Shown in pieces: positions 30,501 through 39,577 of a DNA stretch of 52,689 nt (position 1 is the stretch's first letter; every line of letters starts with the position of its first letter). Source of the DNA: Myxococcales bacterium (GTDB lineage Bacteria; Myxococcota_A; SURF-8); the NCBI GenBank assembly GCA_003598065.1, contig QZKR01000092.1, positions 1 through 52,689 on the forward strand, written 5' to 3'. The notes under the pieces were generated by a model, which searched no databases, was not told the origin of the DNA, and was given only the letters and a program-made list of their open reading frames with translations. A program made the translations under genes and the position numbers.

Positions 30501-32185
30501 GGCTGGGTGTTGATCGCACCCTGAGGGAGGTCATGGTCGACGGCGATGTCGACGCGGCCGGAGCCTTTGCCCTTGAACGCCGATCCGGTGTCATGCACCA
30601 CGCCCTTGACGTTGGTGAGGGTGATGGTCTTCCCCGACGCGTCCTTGAAGGTGATCTCGGGGATGATGTAGGTCTTGCCGAATTCCGACTTGTCGCCGGC
30701 GAGGGTGACGTACTCGGAGCGCTTGGCTGCCACATCGACAAGCGTCCTCACCTCGGCCTTGCCGTCGGGACCTTTTCTCGCCGCCGCATAGCCGCCTTCC
30801 ATGGCGTCCCCGCCCTTCTGGGGGGAATAGGCCGTCGCAACCGCCTTGAGGCCCTGTGTGGCCTGCTGCTGGGCAATGGCCGATTGCGGGATGGTTCCGG
30901 GCTTGCGCTGCGGCGCCTGACCGGGACGTGGAATGTCCTCGCCGGTGATGTCCTCGACCTGTGCGACGTTGCGGTTCTGCGGCTCGTTCTCGAGGTAGGC
31001 CAGCACCTCCTTGCGCCATGCGGCCTCGAGCGGGTTCTTGCCTGAGCGCGTTGCCGAGCGTCCGGCCCCGGGATGCGTCAGGATACGCTCCGGTGTGATA
31101 CCAAACTGCTGCGCCACAGCCTTCACCGCGGCCGCGCCATTGGCGATGGCCTGTGGGGAGAGCTTGTCCCCCTCGAACCCGCGATAGGCAATGCCGATGG
31201 CGTGCTTGTTGAACGCTCTGGCGTGCGGCGCCTGCACGTTCAAAGGCATCTCCTGATAGACGCCCTTGTCGTCGAAGGTGATGTGATAGTTGGGGATGTT
31301 TCCCGGAGCAGGAAGCGCGCGTGTCTTCGGGTTTCCGGAGACGTCGTGCAGGATGATGTAGCGCACCTGATTGGACGCCAGCGGCCGGCCCGATCTTCCG
31401 TTGGAGAAGTCGCGGAAGTTGATGTCCGAGCGGCGCTGCGGGTTGGCACCCCCTGACAAGCCTTGCCCCGATGGGGTGCCTGGCAGCCCCTGCCGTGGGA
31501 TTTGTCCCTGTTGGGCGTTGGGAAGGATGCCCTGCTGGGGCTGGATAGCGCCCTGCGGCTCGGGGGGCAGAATTTCTTGCTGCGGGACCTCTTCCAACTG
31601 GTCGATGAAGCGCATCGCCCGCGGCACCATCTCCTGCACGAGGTCAGGATCCCGCACGCTGGTCATGACGTCGATGGCCCGCCCGGCGGCCCTGGCCGAC
31701 AACTCGTCTTTCAGCGTGTCGGGAAGTGGTGCCGTCTTGATGATGGCGTTGACGCCTTCCAGCGTCGTCTGCAGCGTCTGGTCGAGTTCCTCCGGGGGAA
31801 CCGTCGCCACCTTGCCGAACTCCGTCGCCACCGTCTCGTCGATGGAGGAGATCAGCGTATCCTGCCGCACCTTGCCGCCGAAGCGGGCGGCGCTCTCGAG
31901 CTTCGGGCCACGGCGCTGCTCGAAGAACAATTTCGCCTGGTTCTGGTTCTTGGCGCTGATGCTGCCCAGAGCTTCCGACGTGCGCTGGTCGTAGAAGTCG
32001 GAGCGCTGCGTCAGGTAATCGTCGCCCGTTCCCTGGTAGGTATTCTGCGCCTCGATGTTGGCAAGATCGATGTCCGTGTCTGTGCGGAGCATCGTCATCT
32101 TGTCGTTGAAGTCCTGCTCCTTGGAGTTGCCCATGTCGCCAAAGGCGTCACCGAGAGAGGCGATAGAGCTGCCGAGCTGCTGCAA
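27575..32185 (-). CDS. Polyvalent ejection protein: amidase + 3D domain + ADP-ribosyltransferase-like
   Basis: 1536 aa. Residues about 273-375 form an Amidase_2/PGRP-type domain (YIILHDVSG with His280, NYHITFDDKG, THPGAG with His371). Residues about 447-556 form a 3D/MltA-like barrel (VVHDTGSAFKGKGSGRVDI). Residues about 1125-1275 resemble the ADP-ribosyltransferase fold of polyvalent proteins (SAYHGTDRSFRRFD, DIGTHFGTEQQA, YDGIRYRN, GWSYIAIKPGTVKSS). Long helical linkers join them. It would open peptidoglycan during DNA entry and may carry an ADP-ribosylating module into the host. Polyvalent injected proteins are known; this combination is unusual. Confidence 0.75.
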   Translation of the reverse strand: MQQLGSSIASLGDAFGDMGNSKEQDFNDKMTMLRTDTDIDLANIEAQNTYQGTGDDYLTQRSDFYDQRTSEALGSISAKNQNQAKLFFEQRRGPKLESAARFGGKVRQDTLISSIDETVATEFGKVATVPPEELDQTLQTTLEGVNAIIKTAPLPDTLKDELSARAAGRAIDVMTSVRDPDLVQEMVPRAMRFIDQLEEVPQQEILPPEPQGAIQPQQGILPNAQQGQIPRQGLPGTPSGQGLSGGANPQRRSDINFRDFSNGRSGRPLASNQVRYIILHDVSGNPKTRALPAPGNIPNYHITFDDKGVYQEMPLNVQAPHARAFNKHAIGIAYRGFEGDKLSPQAIANGAAAVKAVAQQFGITPERILTHPGAGRSATRSGKNPLEAAWRKEVLAYLENEPQNRNVAQVEDITGEDIPRPGQAPQRKPGTIPQSAIAQQQATQGLKAVATAYSPQKGGDAMEGGYAAARKGPDGKAEVRTLVDVAAKRSEYVTLAGDKSEFGKTYIIPEITFKDASGKTITLTNVKGVVHDTGSAFKGKGSGRVDIAVDHDLPQGAINTQPFSKQEIALLPVDAGKETPLAQRGLTTYAGLGGPQGENAQAVGQEGGPQESVGPDAPYQVADASGKFPVPALRRGWRPVQSHLREKLIDKLPQLRSMALTAERQREQMEERAFKEESAYARLEGIKHKMDGTLTLEWIEQNEARLGPQNTEALLKAYKSDSVLPLEPEEHLSLLKLVDEKPQEGLEQATEYFLGNRISRSQFDEIRRSVQKELNPETRTPQWAKDWVGEVREQVATHQGDSWDRIERSQRVMKEFRDYVDQESQKGSLEYAKVSKRAKEMIDDYKLRKSRDRRSSLPLPERWSKATNETMSFDELTAAEQRLATEFQKEATGVLDDPVAYQSLRSKYAEDAKTLKRWRKVLEEEAAAKGEKIPPQTPPQVQQPAQGKGAKQSGDGLVEEPAEGDRPPGMMRLGGPKDQDSAGQPRPVGPYPYLSQMMQRGYGHEMRGDVPQERASMLPIGSWGDGPAFAMPGAVVDAREALGRFGRSVEQATGQAQYTPEETFPRPEDVVLPGLAVAGTGAMRAPVAGAARTVSGKAPAHVEASRPLTSSPVALEGISADAPHPGPVSAYHGTDRSFRRFDINRSADIGTHFGTEQQALTRANQVARSSEASGEPARTIPVTLDVNKVVTLPDMRWSWPDEIARHLEATEPALSGITDQITPLLGDKPRAFKAIRDRLIDAGYDGIRYRNFGTEGDGWSYIAIKPGTVKSSTTGETLFSNPKEAAPAGMLLALPEDHPLRQFAERRFELRKKDALWDEKQNKVTDAIESVLSYRSDLTPTQLMQATEDLAKGKEPSIDGQAANLLRHYKAPEAFAEFDKFAREHSKLAEDTRANWTIDNDEQLAANPKEGAAAGGVTAASGDKQEHHSQVQPRDEEGKFVAEDEVPNAKTKLRDKGYTDKVAPPVSEQETWTPEMLDEYARIWFGKEDELIAQGVPKDKAREMAREHPDVKAARERLLKNGPKQPPGDMQPLIAR

Positions 32186-32291
32186 GGCACGCCCGGGCGC
32201 GCCCCATCCCGAGCCGGCAAGGTCCGGCTGATGGGCAATGCGGGGCTCCAGTTGGGGTTCGGCGCGGGGAATGCGTACTATGGCACGCCTC

Positions 32292-32774
32292 CTAGCTGTT
32301 GATCATGAATGGGCTACCACCCCCGCCGCCCATGCCCTTGGCTGCTCCGCCAAGGCCGGACAGGAACGAGGATGCGGCAGCGATTTTTCCGGCAGTGCGA
32401 TGGTTGGCGGCGGAGGCTTCGAGTGCGCGGGCGCGGTTCTCTTCCGCAATCGCCTTGCTCTCGCCTTCAACGTACTGGCGGCCCTTATCGGTGGACTCGG
32501 CAAAGGCATTCTCGCCGAAGATCACCAGGGCCGCAGAGCCATAGGAAGGATCGACATTCGCCTTTGCGGATAGGGCGATGCCTTCCGCCTGCTGCTTCTG
32601 ATACTTGCGGGCGATGTCTTCCTGCTTGGCATAGGACGTCTGACGCTCCGAGCGCGCATTGATGCGCGCCACCTTGGCGTTGTATTCGTCCTGCTGCGCT
32701 TGCGCCTTCGACTGCTGCATGGCGCCGATACCCGACACCACCGCGCCGACCACGCCGAGAAGGGGTCCGCACAT
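32292..32774 (-). CDS. T7 gp14-like internal core protein
   Basis: 160 aa from ATG 32774. MCGPLLGVVGAVVSGIGAM is a hydrophobic N-terminal segment like T7 gp14-type proteins, followed by helices (KAQAQQDEYNAKVARINARS) and a Gly-rich end. Position after the nozzle gene and before the two giant ejection proteins is the standard podovirus order. It would form the outer-membrane part of the ejection channel. The MCG start resembles the mini-protein family at 42834-44158. Confidence 0.7.
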   Translation of the reverse strand: MCGPLLGVVGAVVSGIGAMQQSKAQAQQDEYNAKVARINARSERQTSYAKQEDIARKYQKQQAEGIALSAKANVDPSYGSAALVIFGENAFAESTDKGRQYVEGESKAIAEENRARALEASAANHRTAGKIAAASSFLSGLGGAAKGMGGGGGSPFMINS

Positions 32775-32784
32775 ATGTTTGCTA

Positions 32785-35376
32785 TCACCCCGAAACGTTG
32801 ATCTCTGAGACAATCCCCGTGACGTGAAACGGCAAGGGGTCGGAATGCTCGATCCTTACCCGCGCGTAGCGCTCCCAGCCGCCGTCGAAGTCCAATTCCT
32901 TGAGCCCGGAATAGAGCGATGGCGATGATCCGTGCGCCATCGAGCCGGTGCGATAGCTGATGGTGCGCAGATTGGAGGAATCAGGGCCGATCGACCCACC
33001 AAGGGAGTTGAGCAAGCGCAGATAGACTTGGCTGATGCGCTTGGCTCTGGATTGCGCCGTACCCGCCTGGGCACCAGCCTCGAAATCTTGTGTCTCGAGC
33101 TTTGAGGTATAGGAGAAGCCCACATGAGCCCGCGTCGTCGGCTGGCTCAAGGTGATCTTTCCCGTCGCCGATACCGTTGCCGATTCCACGTTGCCGTTGT
33201 TCAGCACCTTGACGTTCTGGTTCCTCAAGTGCCACAGCCCGGAAAGCGTCGAGGTGAGGTTGCCGGTGTAGGTCAGGCCGCTGTCGAGGAAGAAGGCGTC
33301 CTCCTTGTCCTCATCGTCGCGGAACGCCGGCGCCATGACTTCCACGTAGCGCACCGTCTCGGTGTCCTCGGTGACGAAATCCAACTCATCCTCGGTGGTG
33401 AAGCGCGTCCCGTCCTCGGCCTGCAGATAGCCGATGTCGTCGGGATCGCCGACAAAGCGCGTCACCGACAGCCACAGCTCGTCCCCGTCCACACCGGGAA
33501 TGACGCCGATGGTGTTCACCCGCGCGCCCTCCCCACCCATCTGGTGGCGGTGCCAGGCGACGACCTCCTGCATGCGTTCATAGGTGCACGCAGCCAAAAG
33601 CCCATCTGTTCGCCTCACCCAGATCAGGCTGTCCGGCTCCACCTGGTAGGCGAGGCGCGTCGCTCCATTACCCAGGATGTGCTCGGAGAACACGGTGATG
33701 TCGGTGGAGTTGAAGCTGTCGGATTCGTAGGCGTAGGCGAACTCGCGCAGCTTGCGTGCGGGGTTGGACGGATCACCTTGCCGCTGCGGATAGAGCACCG
33801 TCTGGTTGACGCGCACAGGCGGGCAATCAGACGTCCCGTATGAGGTCTGCGGGTTGGCCTTGAAGTTCGATGGGGTCAGCGCCTCGTTCTGCGACGAGGC
33901 GGCGATGGCGTATTCACCATTGGAGGACCCGGCCGTCAGCACGCGCCCCGAGGCCAGCCAGCGGATGGTGTCGGCAAGACCTGATGTGATGCGATAGATC
34001 AGGGCGTCATCGTCGTCAGCGCCGTCCTCGAAATCCTCATAGGCGGCGGAGCGGGAGGACCACAGCACCGACGGATCGGACTCCGAGCCGGCGAGGAACA
34101 GCCGCTGCTCGTAGAAGGCGATGGCTCGCGGATAGCCGCGATAGTCGCTCCACGCCCCCTCTTCCCAGAACGTCGTCCCTGAGGTGACGATAGAGGCCGG
34201 CATCTGGTAGCGGACGATCTGCACCGTCACTTGCGTCGAGGAAGTGAAGGCGGTGACGCGGACCACGCAGTAAGCCGGATGCAGGAAATCAGCGTCGAAA
34301 TAGTGGCCGGATTTGCCAGTGACGCGCACCGTTCCGGCATCGTGATCTGGCACTCGGGTGAAGGATGACCAGTCGGTTGCGCCGGACACCGCGAACACGC
34401 CGTAAACCTTGCCGGAGTTGGTATATAGCTGGTTGGCGGCAATCGATGCGGTCGAATCTCCGACCGGTGCCGAGGTGATGCCGGTGCCGCCGCCTTCCTC
34501 GTTGAGCCGGAAGAGCGCGCCAACCATGTCTGCATCGAATGTCCCCGAGTTGGCCGCCGTCATAGTGCAGGTCGTCCCGACGATGTGCGTGCCATAGGAA
34601 GAGGCAGAAGCAGAGAACGAGGAGAACGTGAATTCGTTGGTCCGGTCCGAGTTTATGGTGCGGAATGGACCGGTGTTGATGGTCGGCTCGACCAAGGACC
34701 AGGAGGTGTGCGATGAGCGCGTAACCTTGCGCAACGGATGGTTCTTGTGGGCGATGTAGAGCGTATCCGCCGACTGGGCGAACGACAGCGTTGCCAGATC
34801 ATCTGCTGTGTAGGTGGTAGTAAGCTCGACGATCTCGGCCACCGTGCCGCCCGACGTGTAGGTGGTGTAGGCGGAGGAATCGACAGCCGTCACGCCATCG
34901 ACATCGGCAAGGGTAAAAGAGTTGGCCCCGGTCACCGTGACGACAAACTGCCGGTTGTTGACCTCGGTCATCCCCGAGACGTTCTGGATGATGACGCGAT
35001 CCCCGGTGGAGTACCCGTGCGCCGGTGCCGTAACGCTTGCAGGGTTGGCCTTGCTGATGGCGGTGATGGTCACCGCCGAATGGGTGATGATGCCCTGGTC
35101 CTTGAGGAACCAGATGTAGCTCGGCCCGAACAGCAGCACGTAGCTCTGCTCGACGTTGTACTGGAATGGCACCAAGACGACTTCGTCGGTGGCGCTCTTC
35201 TGCTGCACGACGAACTTGGTGCCCGAGCGCTTGCGCACCCCGCCATGGGGCAGAACGATGAAGTTCTCGCACAGGCGCAAGCCATTTTTGAACTTGGTTA
35301 CATCTACGCGCCCGTCGAGGCGCGGCGACAGTTCCCCGCCGGTGAAATTGCTTTGGAGCGCTTGGACCTTTGCCAA
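32785..35376 (-). CDS. Tail tubular protein B (nozzle, T7 gp12-like)
   Basis: 863 aa. The N-terminal signature NFTGGELSPRLDGRVDVTKF and RLCENFIVLPHGGVRKRSGT is diagnostic of podovirus nozzle proteins. Beta-rich throughout, with IRWLASGRVLTAGSSNGEYA and RLAYQVEPDSLIWVRRTDG typical of the propeller. It forms the hexameric nozzle below the gp11-like adaptor, which is encoded four bases upstream. Confidence 0.9.
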   Translation of the reverse strand: MAKVQALQSNFTGGELSPRLDGRVDVTKFKNGLRLCENFIVLPHGGVRKRSGTKFVVQQKSATDEVVLVPFQYNVEQSYVLLFGPSYIWFLKDQGIITHSAVTITAISKANPASVTAPAHGYSTGDRVIIQNVSGMTEVNNRQFVVTVTGANSFTLADVDGVTAVDSSAYTTYTSGGTVAEIVELTTTYTADDLATLSFAQSADTLYIAHKNHPLRKVTRSSHTSWSLVEPTINTGPFRTINSDRTNEFTFSSFSASASSYGTHIVGTTCTMTAANSGTFDADMVGALFRLNEEGGGTGITSAPVGDSTASIAANQLYTNSGKVYGVFAVSGATDWSSFTRVPDHDAGTVRVTGKSGHYFDADFLHPAYCVVRVTAFTSSTQVTVQIVRYQMPASIVTSGTTFWEEGAWSDYRGYPRAIAFYEQRLFLAGSESDPSVLWSSRSAAYEDFEDGADDDDALIYRITSGLADTIRWLASGRVLTAGSSNGEYAIAASSQNEALTPSNFKANPQTSYGTSDCPPVRVNQTVLYPQRQGDPSNPARKLREFAYAYESDSFNSTDITVFSEHILGNGATRLAYQVEPDSLIWVRRTDGLLAACTYERMQEVVAWHRHQMGGEGARVNTIGVIPGVDGDELWLSVTRFVGDPDDIGYLQAEDGTRFTTEDELDFVTEDTETVRYVEVMAPAFRDDEDKEDAFFLDSGLTYTGNLTSTLSGLWHLRNQNVKVLNNGNVESATVSATGKITLSQPTTRAHVGFSYTSKLETQDFEAGAQAGTAQSRAKRISQVYLRLLNSLGGSIGPDSSNLRTISYRTGSMAHGSSPSLYSGLKELDFDGGWERYARVRIEHSDPLPFHVTGIVSEINVSG

Positions 35377-35379
35377 CGA

Positions 35380-36018
35380 TCAGGCCCTCGCTCTGATCCA
35401 CGGAGACAGGTCCGCCACCTCGCGCGGCGTGCCCTCCTGGGCGTCGGTGGTGCGGGCTTCCATGAGCTTGTTCTGGTAGATTTCCCACATCGCCTTGGCG
35501 ACGGTCTGCGTATCGGTCAAGGGGACCGCCAGCTCCGCCGCGAGACGTTGGGCCAATACGTCGATGAATAGGTCATCGAACAGCGTCGGATCATCGATGC
35601 GGGCGATGTACTCGATGGAGCAGGTGGATTCGTTGGTGGCCAGCACCTTGCCAAGGCTGGAATGACTCTCGAGCCGATACGGCACCGATTCCCCGGCGTA
35701 TCCGTTCATGCCCGGGTATCCATAGACAGCCGTCGATGTCAGGCCATCGGCTTCCCAGTCGGTGCGGATGACCTTGAGGCAGTCGTTGGGGAGCGCGAAG
35801 TAGTAGTCGAACTCGTGATTGGGCGCCGTGGCGGAGGCTGCCAACTCCTGGCGGCGGATGGCAAAATTCCACGGGTGCGCGCGCAAGGTCGCGTCACGGC
35901 ATAGAGGGTAATGCAGCGTGCACAGGTCGCCCGCCTTCGAGCCCTCGTCCAGCGAGGCAATCATGCCGTGACCGAGGCGGGTCAGCGCCAGATTGCAGAT
36001 ATCAACCTCTGAGGTCAT
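35380..36018 (-). CDS. Tail tubular protein A (adaptor, T7 gp11-like)
   Basis: 212 aa. DICNLALTRLGHGMIASLDE at the N-terminus, then HYPLCRDATLRAHPWNFAIR and a C-terminal LAQRLAAELAVPLTDTQTVA helix are typical of the gp11-like adaptor that joins portal and nozzle. Confidence 0.88.
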   Translation of the reverse strand: MTSEVDICNLALTRLGHGMIASLDEGSKAGDLCTLHYPLCRDATLRAHPWNFAIRRQELAASATAPNHEFDYYFALPNDCLKVIRTDWEADGLTSTAVYGYPGMNGYAGESVPYRLESHSSLGKVLATNESTCSIEYIARIDDPTLFDDLFIDVLAQRLAAELAVPLTDTQTVAKAMWEIYQNKLMEARTTDAQEGTPREVADLSPWIRARA

Positions 36019-36027
36019 CGCGCGCCC

Positions 36028-36672
36028 TTATGCGACGGTGCAGCCGTTGTTCGACACGATCCACCAGTCCGTGCCGACGAAGACGAGGCACACGGCATCG
36101 CCGACATCGTTGAAGGTGATGGTGGTGCCGTTGCCGAAGTTGGTCGGGGTCAGCGTTCCATCACCACCATCGGCAATCATGACGATGATCTTTACCTGCC
36201 CTGCCGTGCCGTCGGCCAAGGTCAAGGCGTTGGCGCCTGTCGTTGTGAGTTCGGTGGCAAGCGTCGTGGTGGAGATCGCGCCGGCGCCGGTGAGCGCCTG
36301 CACAGAGCCGATGATGGTTGTTCCGGTCAGGCTGCCGGTGGTCGAAACTGCCGCATCGAACGAATACCCTGAACCACCGCCCGTAAACGCCAGCGCATTG
36401 GCGGAATGCGTGATGCGCACATCGCCGCCGTTGAAGTCGATCATGCCCCCTGACGCGATGTATGCCGCATTCCACCGAAGCGACGCAGAGCCGAAATCAT
36501 AGGTGGCATCGACGGCCGGGGTAATGGTTTGGCTGGTGTGGGCCGGAAGCGCCGACGCGGTGTTGGCGATCGCCGATGCCGTGGTGCGTACCGACGACCC
36601 GGACTGAACAACGGCAATGACTTCCGTTCCCGCCAGCGTTCCGGCGGCGTTGAGCTCGGAATATTTGGGCAT
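36028..36672 (-). CDS. Structural beta-rich protein, 214 aa
   Basis: Ser/Thr/Ala/Gly-rich repeats. TYDFGSASLRWNAAYI is a motif shared with many phage fibre and decoration proteins. TITFNDVGDAVCLVFVGTDW at the end looks like a C-terminal beta-sandwich strand pair. Likely a virion decoration or short-fibre component. Confidence 0.5.
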   Translation of the reverse strand: MPKYSELNAAGTLAGTEVIAVVQSGSSVRTTASAIANTASALPAHTSQTITPAVDATYDFGSASLRWNAAYIASGGMIDFNGGDVRITHSANALAFTGGGSGYSFDAAVSTTGSLTGTTIIGSVQALTGAGAISTTTLATELTTTGANALTLADGTAGQVKIIVMIADGGDGTLTPTNFGNGTTITFNDVGDAVCLVFVGTDWWIVSNNGCTVA

Positions 36673-36674
36673 CT

Positions 36675-37154
36675 CTAGACGACCTCGGCCTCGATGGTGA
36701 CGGTGATCACCTCGGCGTTGCCGGGCGTGTAAGCCCCACGCGCTTCCAAGAGGCCATAAAGCGTCGGCGCCGCCGCGACATTGGCGGCCATCTCAGCGCC
36801 GATCGTCGCCGCGCCCCACCCGGCCGCTGCGGCGGCAAAGGCAAGACCGACTACGACCTCGATGTAGCCGAGATAGGTCGCGTGCTGGTTGGTGACGAAG
36901 GCGCCATTATCTCCGTTGGAGACGGTCGGCGAAGCGGTGTAAAGGTGCAGGCGGAAGGTCGAGTTGGTGACGCCGGTGTTGGTCTTGTAGATGTAGGCGC
37001 GGCGCACCTTGAGGACACCGCCTGCATTCATCGTCGGCGCGAATGACAGCGGCGTAACCGAGCCTGCGGTCGTCGAGTTGGCGACGAGATCGCCTGAGGC
37101 ATAGGCGGTCGTATCGGCGGGGCGGGTGAAGTTGGCGGAAGCGGTGACAATCAT
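36675..37154 (-). CDS. Structural protein, 159 aa
   Basis: Pattern of beta strands (ANFTRPADTTAYASGDLVAN, KVRRAYIYKTNTG, FRLHLYTASPTVSNGDN) resembles small phage decoration proteins of this kind encoded between capsid and tail genes. Three bases separate it from each neighbour. Confidence 0.5.
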   Translation of the reverse strand: MIVTASANFTRPADTTAYASGDLVANSTTAGSVTPLSFAPTMNAGGVLKVRRAYIYKTNTGVTNSTFRLHLYTASPTVSNGDNGAFVTNQHATYLGYIEVVVGLAFAAAAAGWGAATIGAEMAANVAAAPTLYGLLEARGAYTPGNAEVITVTIEAEVV

Positions 37155-37157
37155 GGC

Positions 37158-37838
37158 TCAGTCATCCCCCAGCATGACACCGACGACGGTAATCGTGCCG
37201 GTCACGGTGATGGTAGAATTGGCGTCGATGGTTGCTGCCGTGCCGGACCAGTTGAGATTGAGGTCAATGGCTGTTGCCGTGCCATCGAGGGCCGTGGTCT
37301 TGGCGCCGTCAACCGCCGTTCCCGTGCCGGTTCCGCCAGAGAGCGTGACGGCAACGGCCTGGCCGACGTTCTCATTGACGCCATTGCCTAGCGTTCCGTC
37401 GGCCGCAGCAGAAATCGCCGTGGTACCTAGGCCGATCTCGAAGGAAGCATCTCCCGCTGCGCCAGTAAGAGCCGCTCCCTCGGCAAATGCCGTGTAGTCC
37501 TGGCGGCACCCGAGGAAGGACACCGCGCCGGCGGCGAAGTCGAACAGCTTGGTTGATCCATAGGAGCCAGAGACGCCAGCGTCCGTGACAGAGATCGACA
37601 CCGCCGTCAGCGTGAAATCGATGCGGAAGTAAGACCCGATCCGCGTGATGCTGGTTGCCAAGGTTCCGGTGACCGTTGCCGCGGCGCCAATATTGGTGGC
37701 GTTGTTGGCCTGATCGAGCTGATTGACCTCGGCTTCCGTCAGGGTCGATGAGCCTATGACCATCGACGTGTTGACGGTTATGGTGTCGACGGTAGGATTG
37801 TCGTTGGGACCGTTTACGTCCCGAATGCGGCGCGTCAT
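37158..37838 (-). CDS. Structural protein, 226 aa
   Basis: Beta-rich with many Thr/Gly/Ala residues. RIGSYFRIDFTLTAVSISVT and YGSTKLFDFAAGAVSFLGCR suggest a jelly-roll or head-decoration fold. Followed downstream by two similar low-complexity structural genes. Function inferred from location. Confidence 0.5.
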   Translation of the reverse strand: MTRRIRDVNGPNDNPTVDTITVNTSMVIGSSTLTEAEVNQLDQANNATNIGAAATVTGTLATSITRIGSYFRIDFTLTAVSISVTDAGVSGSYGSTKLFDFAAGAVSFLGCRQDYTAFAEGAALTGAAGDASFEIGLGTTAISAAADGTLGNGVNENVGQAVAVTLSGGTGTGTAVDGAKTTALDGTATAIDLNLNWSGTAATIDANSTITVTGTITVVGVMLGDD

Positions 37839-37868
37839 GGGATTGGTCCCTCAGAGGGTTGAAAGCGA

Positions 37869-37896
37869 GAAAGGCGGGGCTCTGGCCCCGCCTTTC
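37869..37896 (-). terminator. Strong hairpin terminator after the capsid module
   Basis: GAAAGGCGGGGC and its perfect complement form a 12-bp stem with a TCTG/CAGA loop. The stem ends in CTTTC, giving a partial U-run on the minus strand. It lies between the 167-aa head protein and the next structural gene, so it may reduce expression of tail genes relative to capsid. Confidence 0.65.
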
Positions 37897-37906
37897 CTTG
37901 TGCGTG

Positions 37907-38410
37907 TCAGTCGACGACGTAGAGCAAGTAGCCGACGAGATCATCACCGTCGGCAATCGCCGTGTCCTGAGAGGTGGCGCGAATGACTACGCCATCCTTG
38001 CTCTCGAAGAGCTTCGTGCCGCCCGTCGCCTGGATGGCGGCGAGGGTCACCAGGTCTTCGCCGGAGCGCAGGCCCACCGTGTCGACGTCGATGCCGTCGG
38101 CAAGGCCGTTGGGATCTGCGGCGGTCGTCGTGCCGTCCATCGCCGTGTAGGCGTCCCAGCCGAGATCGAGCGTCGCCGACGCCGTGGTCCAGTTCACATA
38201 GAAGAAACTGGAGCCCAGGAGGAGGCGGACGCGGCCCGGGGGAAGCTTGCATAGGGCAACGGACGAGGTAGCATCGCCAGCGCCCGACTGGGCGTGGGTG
38301 ATGTAGGCGACGCGGACGCGCCCATGCAGCTCGGTCGTGTTGAGCAGCGTGGGCGGAACATCCACGTAAGCCTGATCGTACTCGGTGGAGTACTGAGTGG
38401 TAACTGCCAT
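37907..38410 (-). CDS. Head-associated protein next to capsid, 167 aa
   Basis: Directly follows the capsid gene. Beta-rich: RVRVAYITHAQSGAG, GRVRLLLGSSFFYVNWTTAS and a C-terminal strand (DLVGYLLYVVD). Many podoviruses place a decoration or stabilising protein here. Confidence 0.55.
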   Translation of the reverse strand: MAVTTQYSTEYDQAYVDVPPTLLNTTELHGRVRVAYITHAQSGAGDATSSVALCKLPPGRVRLLLGSSFFYVNWTTASATLDLGWDAYTAMDGTTTAADPNGLADGIDVDTVGLRSGEDLVTLAAIQATGGTKLFESKDGVVIRATSQDTAIADGDDLVGYLLYVVD

Positions 38411-38424
38411 GGTTCAGTCCTCCA

Positions 38425-39339
38425 TTAATCCAGGTTGCCTTCGGGGCCGCCGTCCGGATCGCACTCGATGTAGCCAACACGAGCCTCCTCCATGCGGGTG
38501 GCGCCGATCGACATAGAAGCAAACACCTGCGTGGCGTAGTTCTTGTCTGGCCGCTCGGAGATCTTGGTGGCGATGTCCTTGCCGATGCCGAGCAGCATGC
38601 CGCCCTTGGCCCAGAAGAGCACCTTGTCGTCGGAGTTCGAGTCCGTTCCGATGCGCTCGGTGGGGATCATGTTGAACCCGCCGAACTGCGTGACCTGACC
38701 CGAAACGAGCGGCTTGATCGCGTTGTAGTCATGGGACGAAACGCGCGTATCCATGAGCAGCGACTTGATCTGCCGTGCGTTGAGGATCATCCACTTCTCT
38801 TCGTCGGGATCGACGTTCTGCGCTCCGAGAAGCTTGGCAGCCTCCAGGATCTTCGCCACGTTGAGCCCGCAGTCGTCGGCCGTGACGCCCGGCCAGCGCA
38901 CCTGCACGTCCACGACCATGTTGGTATCGAAGGCAGTCGAAGTGCCTCCGGCAACACCCGTGTAGGCCGTGCCGTCCGCCGCCGTGATGATGGCGTCGTC
39001 GATCGCGCGTCCCATGGCCATCGATGCCGCCTCCGCATAGGGAGACGTCGGGTCGATGAGCATGCGGACCTGGTCTTCGCTGTCGACGATGTCTGCCCAA
39101 TCGTAATCTGACAGGGAGACACGCCGACGGGAGTGTGGGGTATCCATGCGCGGCGTGTCCGAGTGGCGCGAGGTGCGCACGCGGGCCGTGGTGGAGCCCA
39201 ACTGCTCGAAATACGCATTCTTGCCCGTCACCTGCTCGGTGCGGACCGCCCGGCGCAGCTTCGAGCCTTTCTGCTGCGTCAGGTGGTAGACGTTCGCCTT
39301 GTACTGCTCGACGAACGCCGTAGTGATTTGGGTGGACAT
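38425..39339 (-). CDS. Major capsid protein
   Basis: 304 aa. FVEQYKANVYHLTQQKGSKL at the N-terminus, then RVSLSDYDWADIVDSEDQVR and SPYAEAASMAMGRAIDDAII are the pattern of the Phage_capsid_2-type (P22-like/podovirus) coat proteins. ERIGTDSNSDDKVLFWAKGG and MEEARVGYIECDPD complete the fold. The preceding scaffold gene and strong GGAGGA support assignment. The 238 bases between this start and the scaffold gene show no further gene. Confidence 0.85.
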   Translation of the reverse strand: MSTQITTAFVEQYKANVYHLTQQKGSKLRRAVRTEQVTGKNAYFEQLGSTTARVRTSRHSDTPRMDTPHSRRRVSLSDYDWADIVDSEDQVRMLIDPTSPYAEAASMAMGRAIDDAIITAADGTAYTGVAGGTSTAFDTNMVVDVQVRWPGVTADDCGLNVAKILEAAKLLGAQNVDPDEEKWMILNARQIKSLLMDTRVSSHDYNAIKPLVSGQVTQFGGFNMIPTERIGTDSNSDDKVLFWAKGGMLLGIGKDIATKISERPDKNYATQVFASMSIGATRMEEARVGYIECDPDGGPEGNLD

Positions 39340-39577
39340 GGTCCATCCTCCTCAATCCGGTTGATGTTCTGGGGTTCGTCGAACGCTGGGTATCCGCCGA
39401 GCGGCGGGCCTTGTTCTCGCGATCAGCTCGCGTGGGCTACACATCTGCGACGCTATGCCGGGTTCGCATATGAGCGAGGTGTCCGGACTTTGAGAGCAGC
39501 AAGGTGGGGCTTTTACGCGGGGCCTTTTGGGAGTGTCCGCAGCCACGAACGCTTGCCACTCGCCAGACGACTGACGA

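Noticed and set aside
31463..32302. 279-codon plus-strand frame opposite the 1536-aa gene
   Set aside because: Antisense shadow with no recognisable domain or gene start signals.
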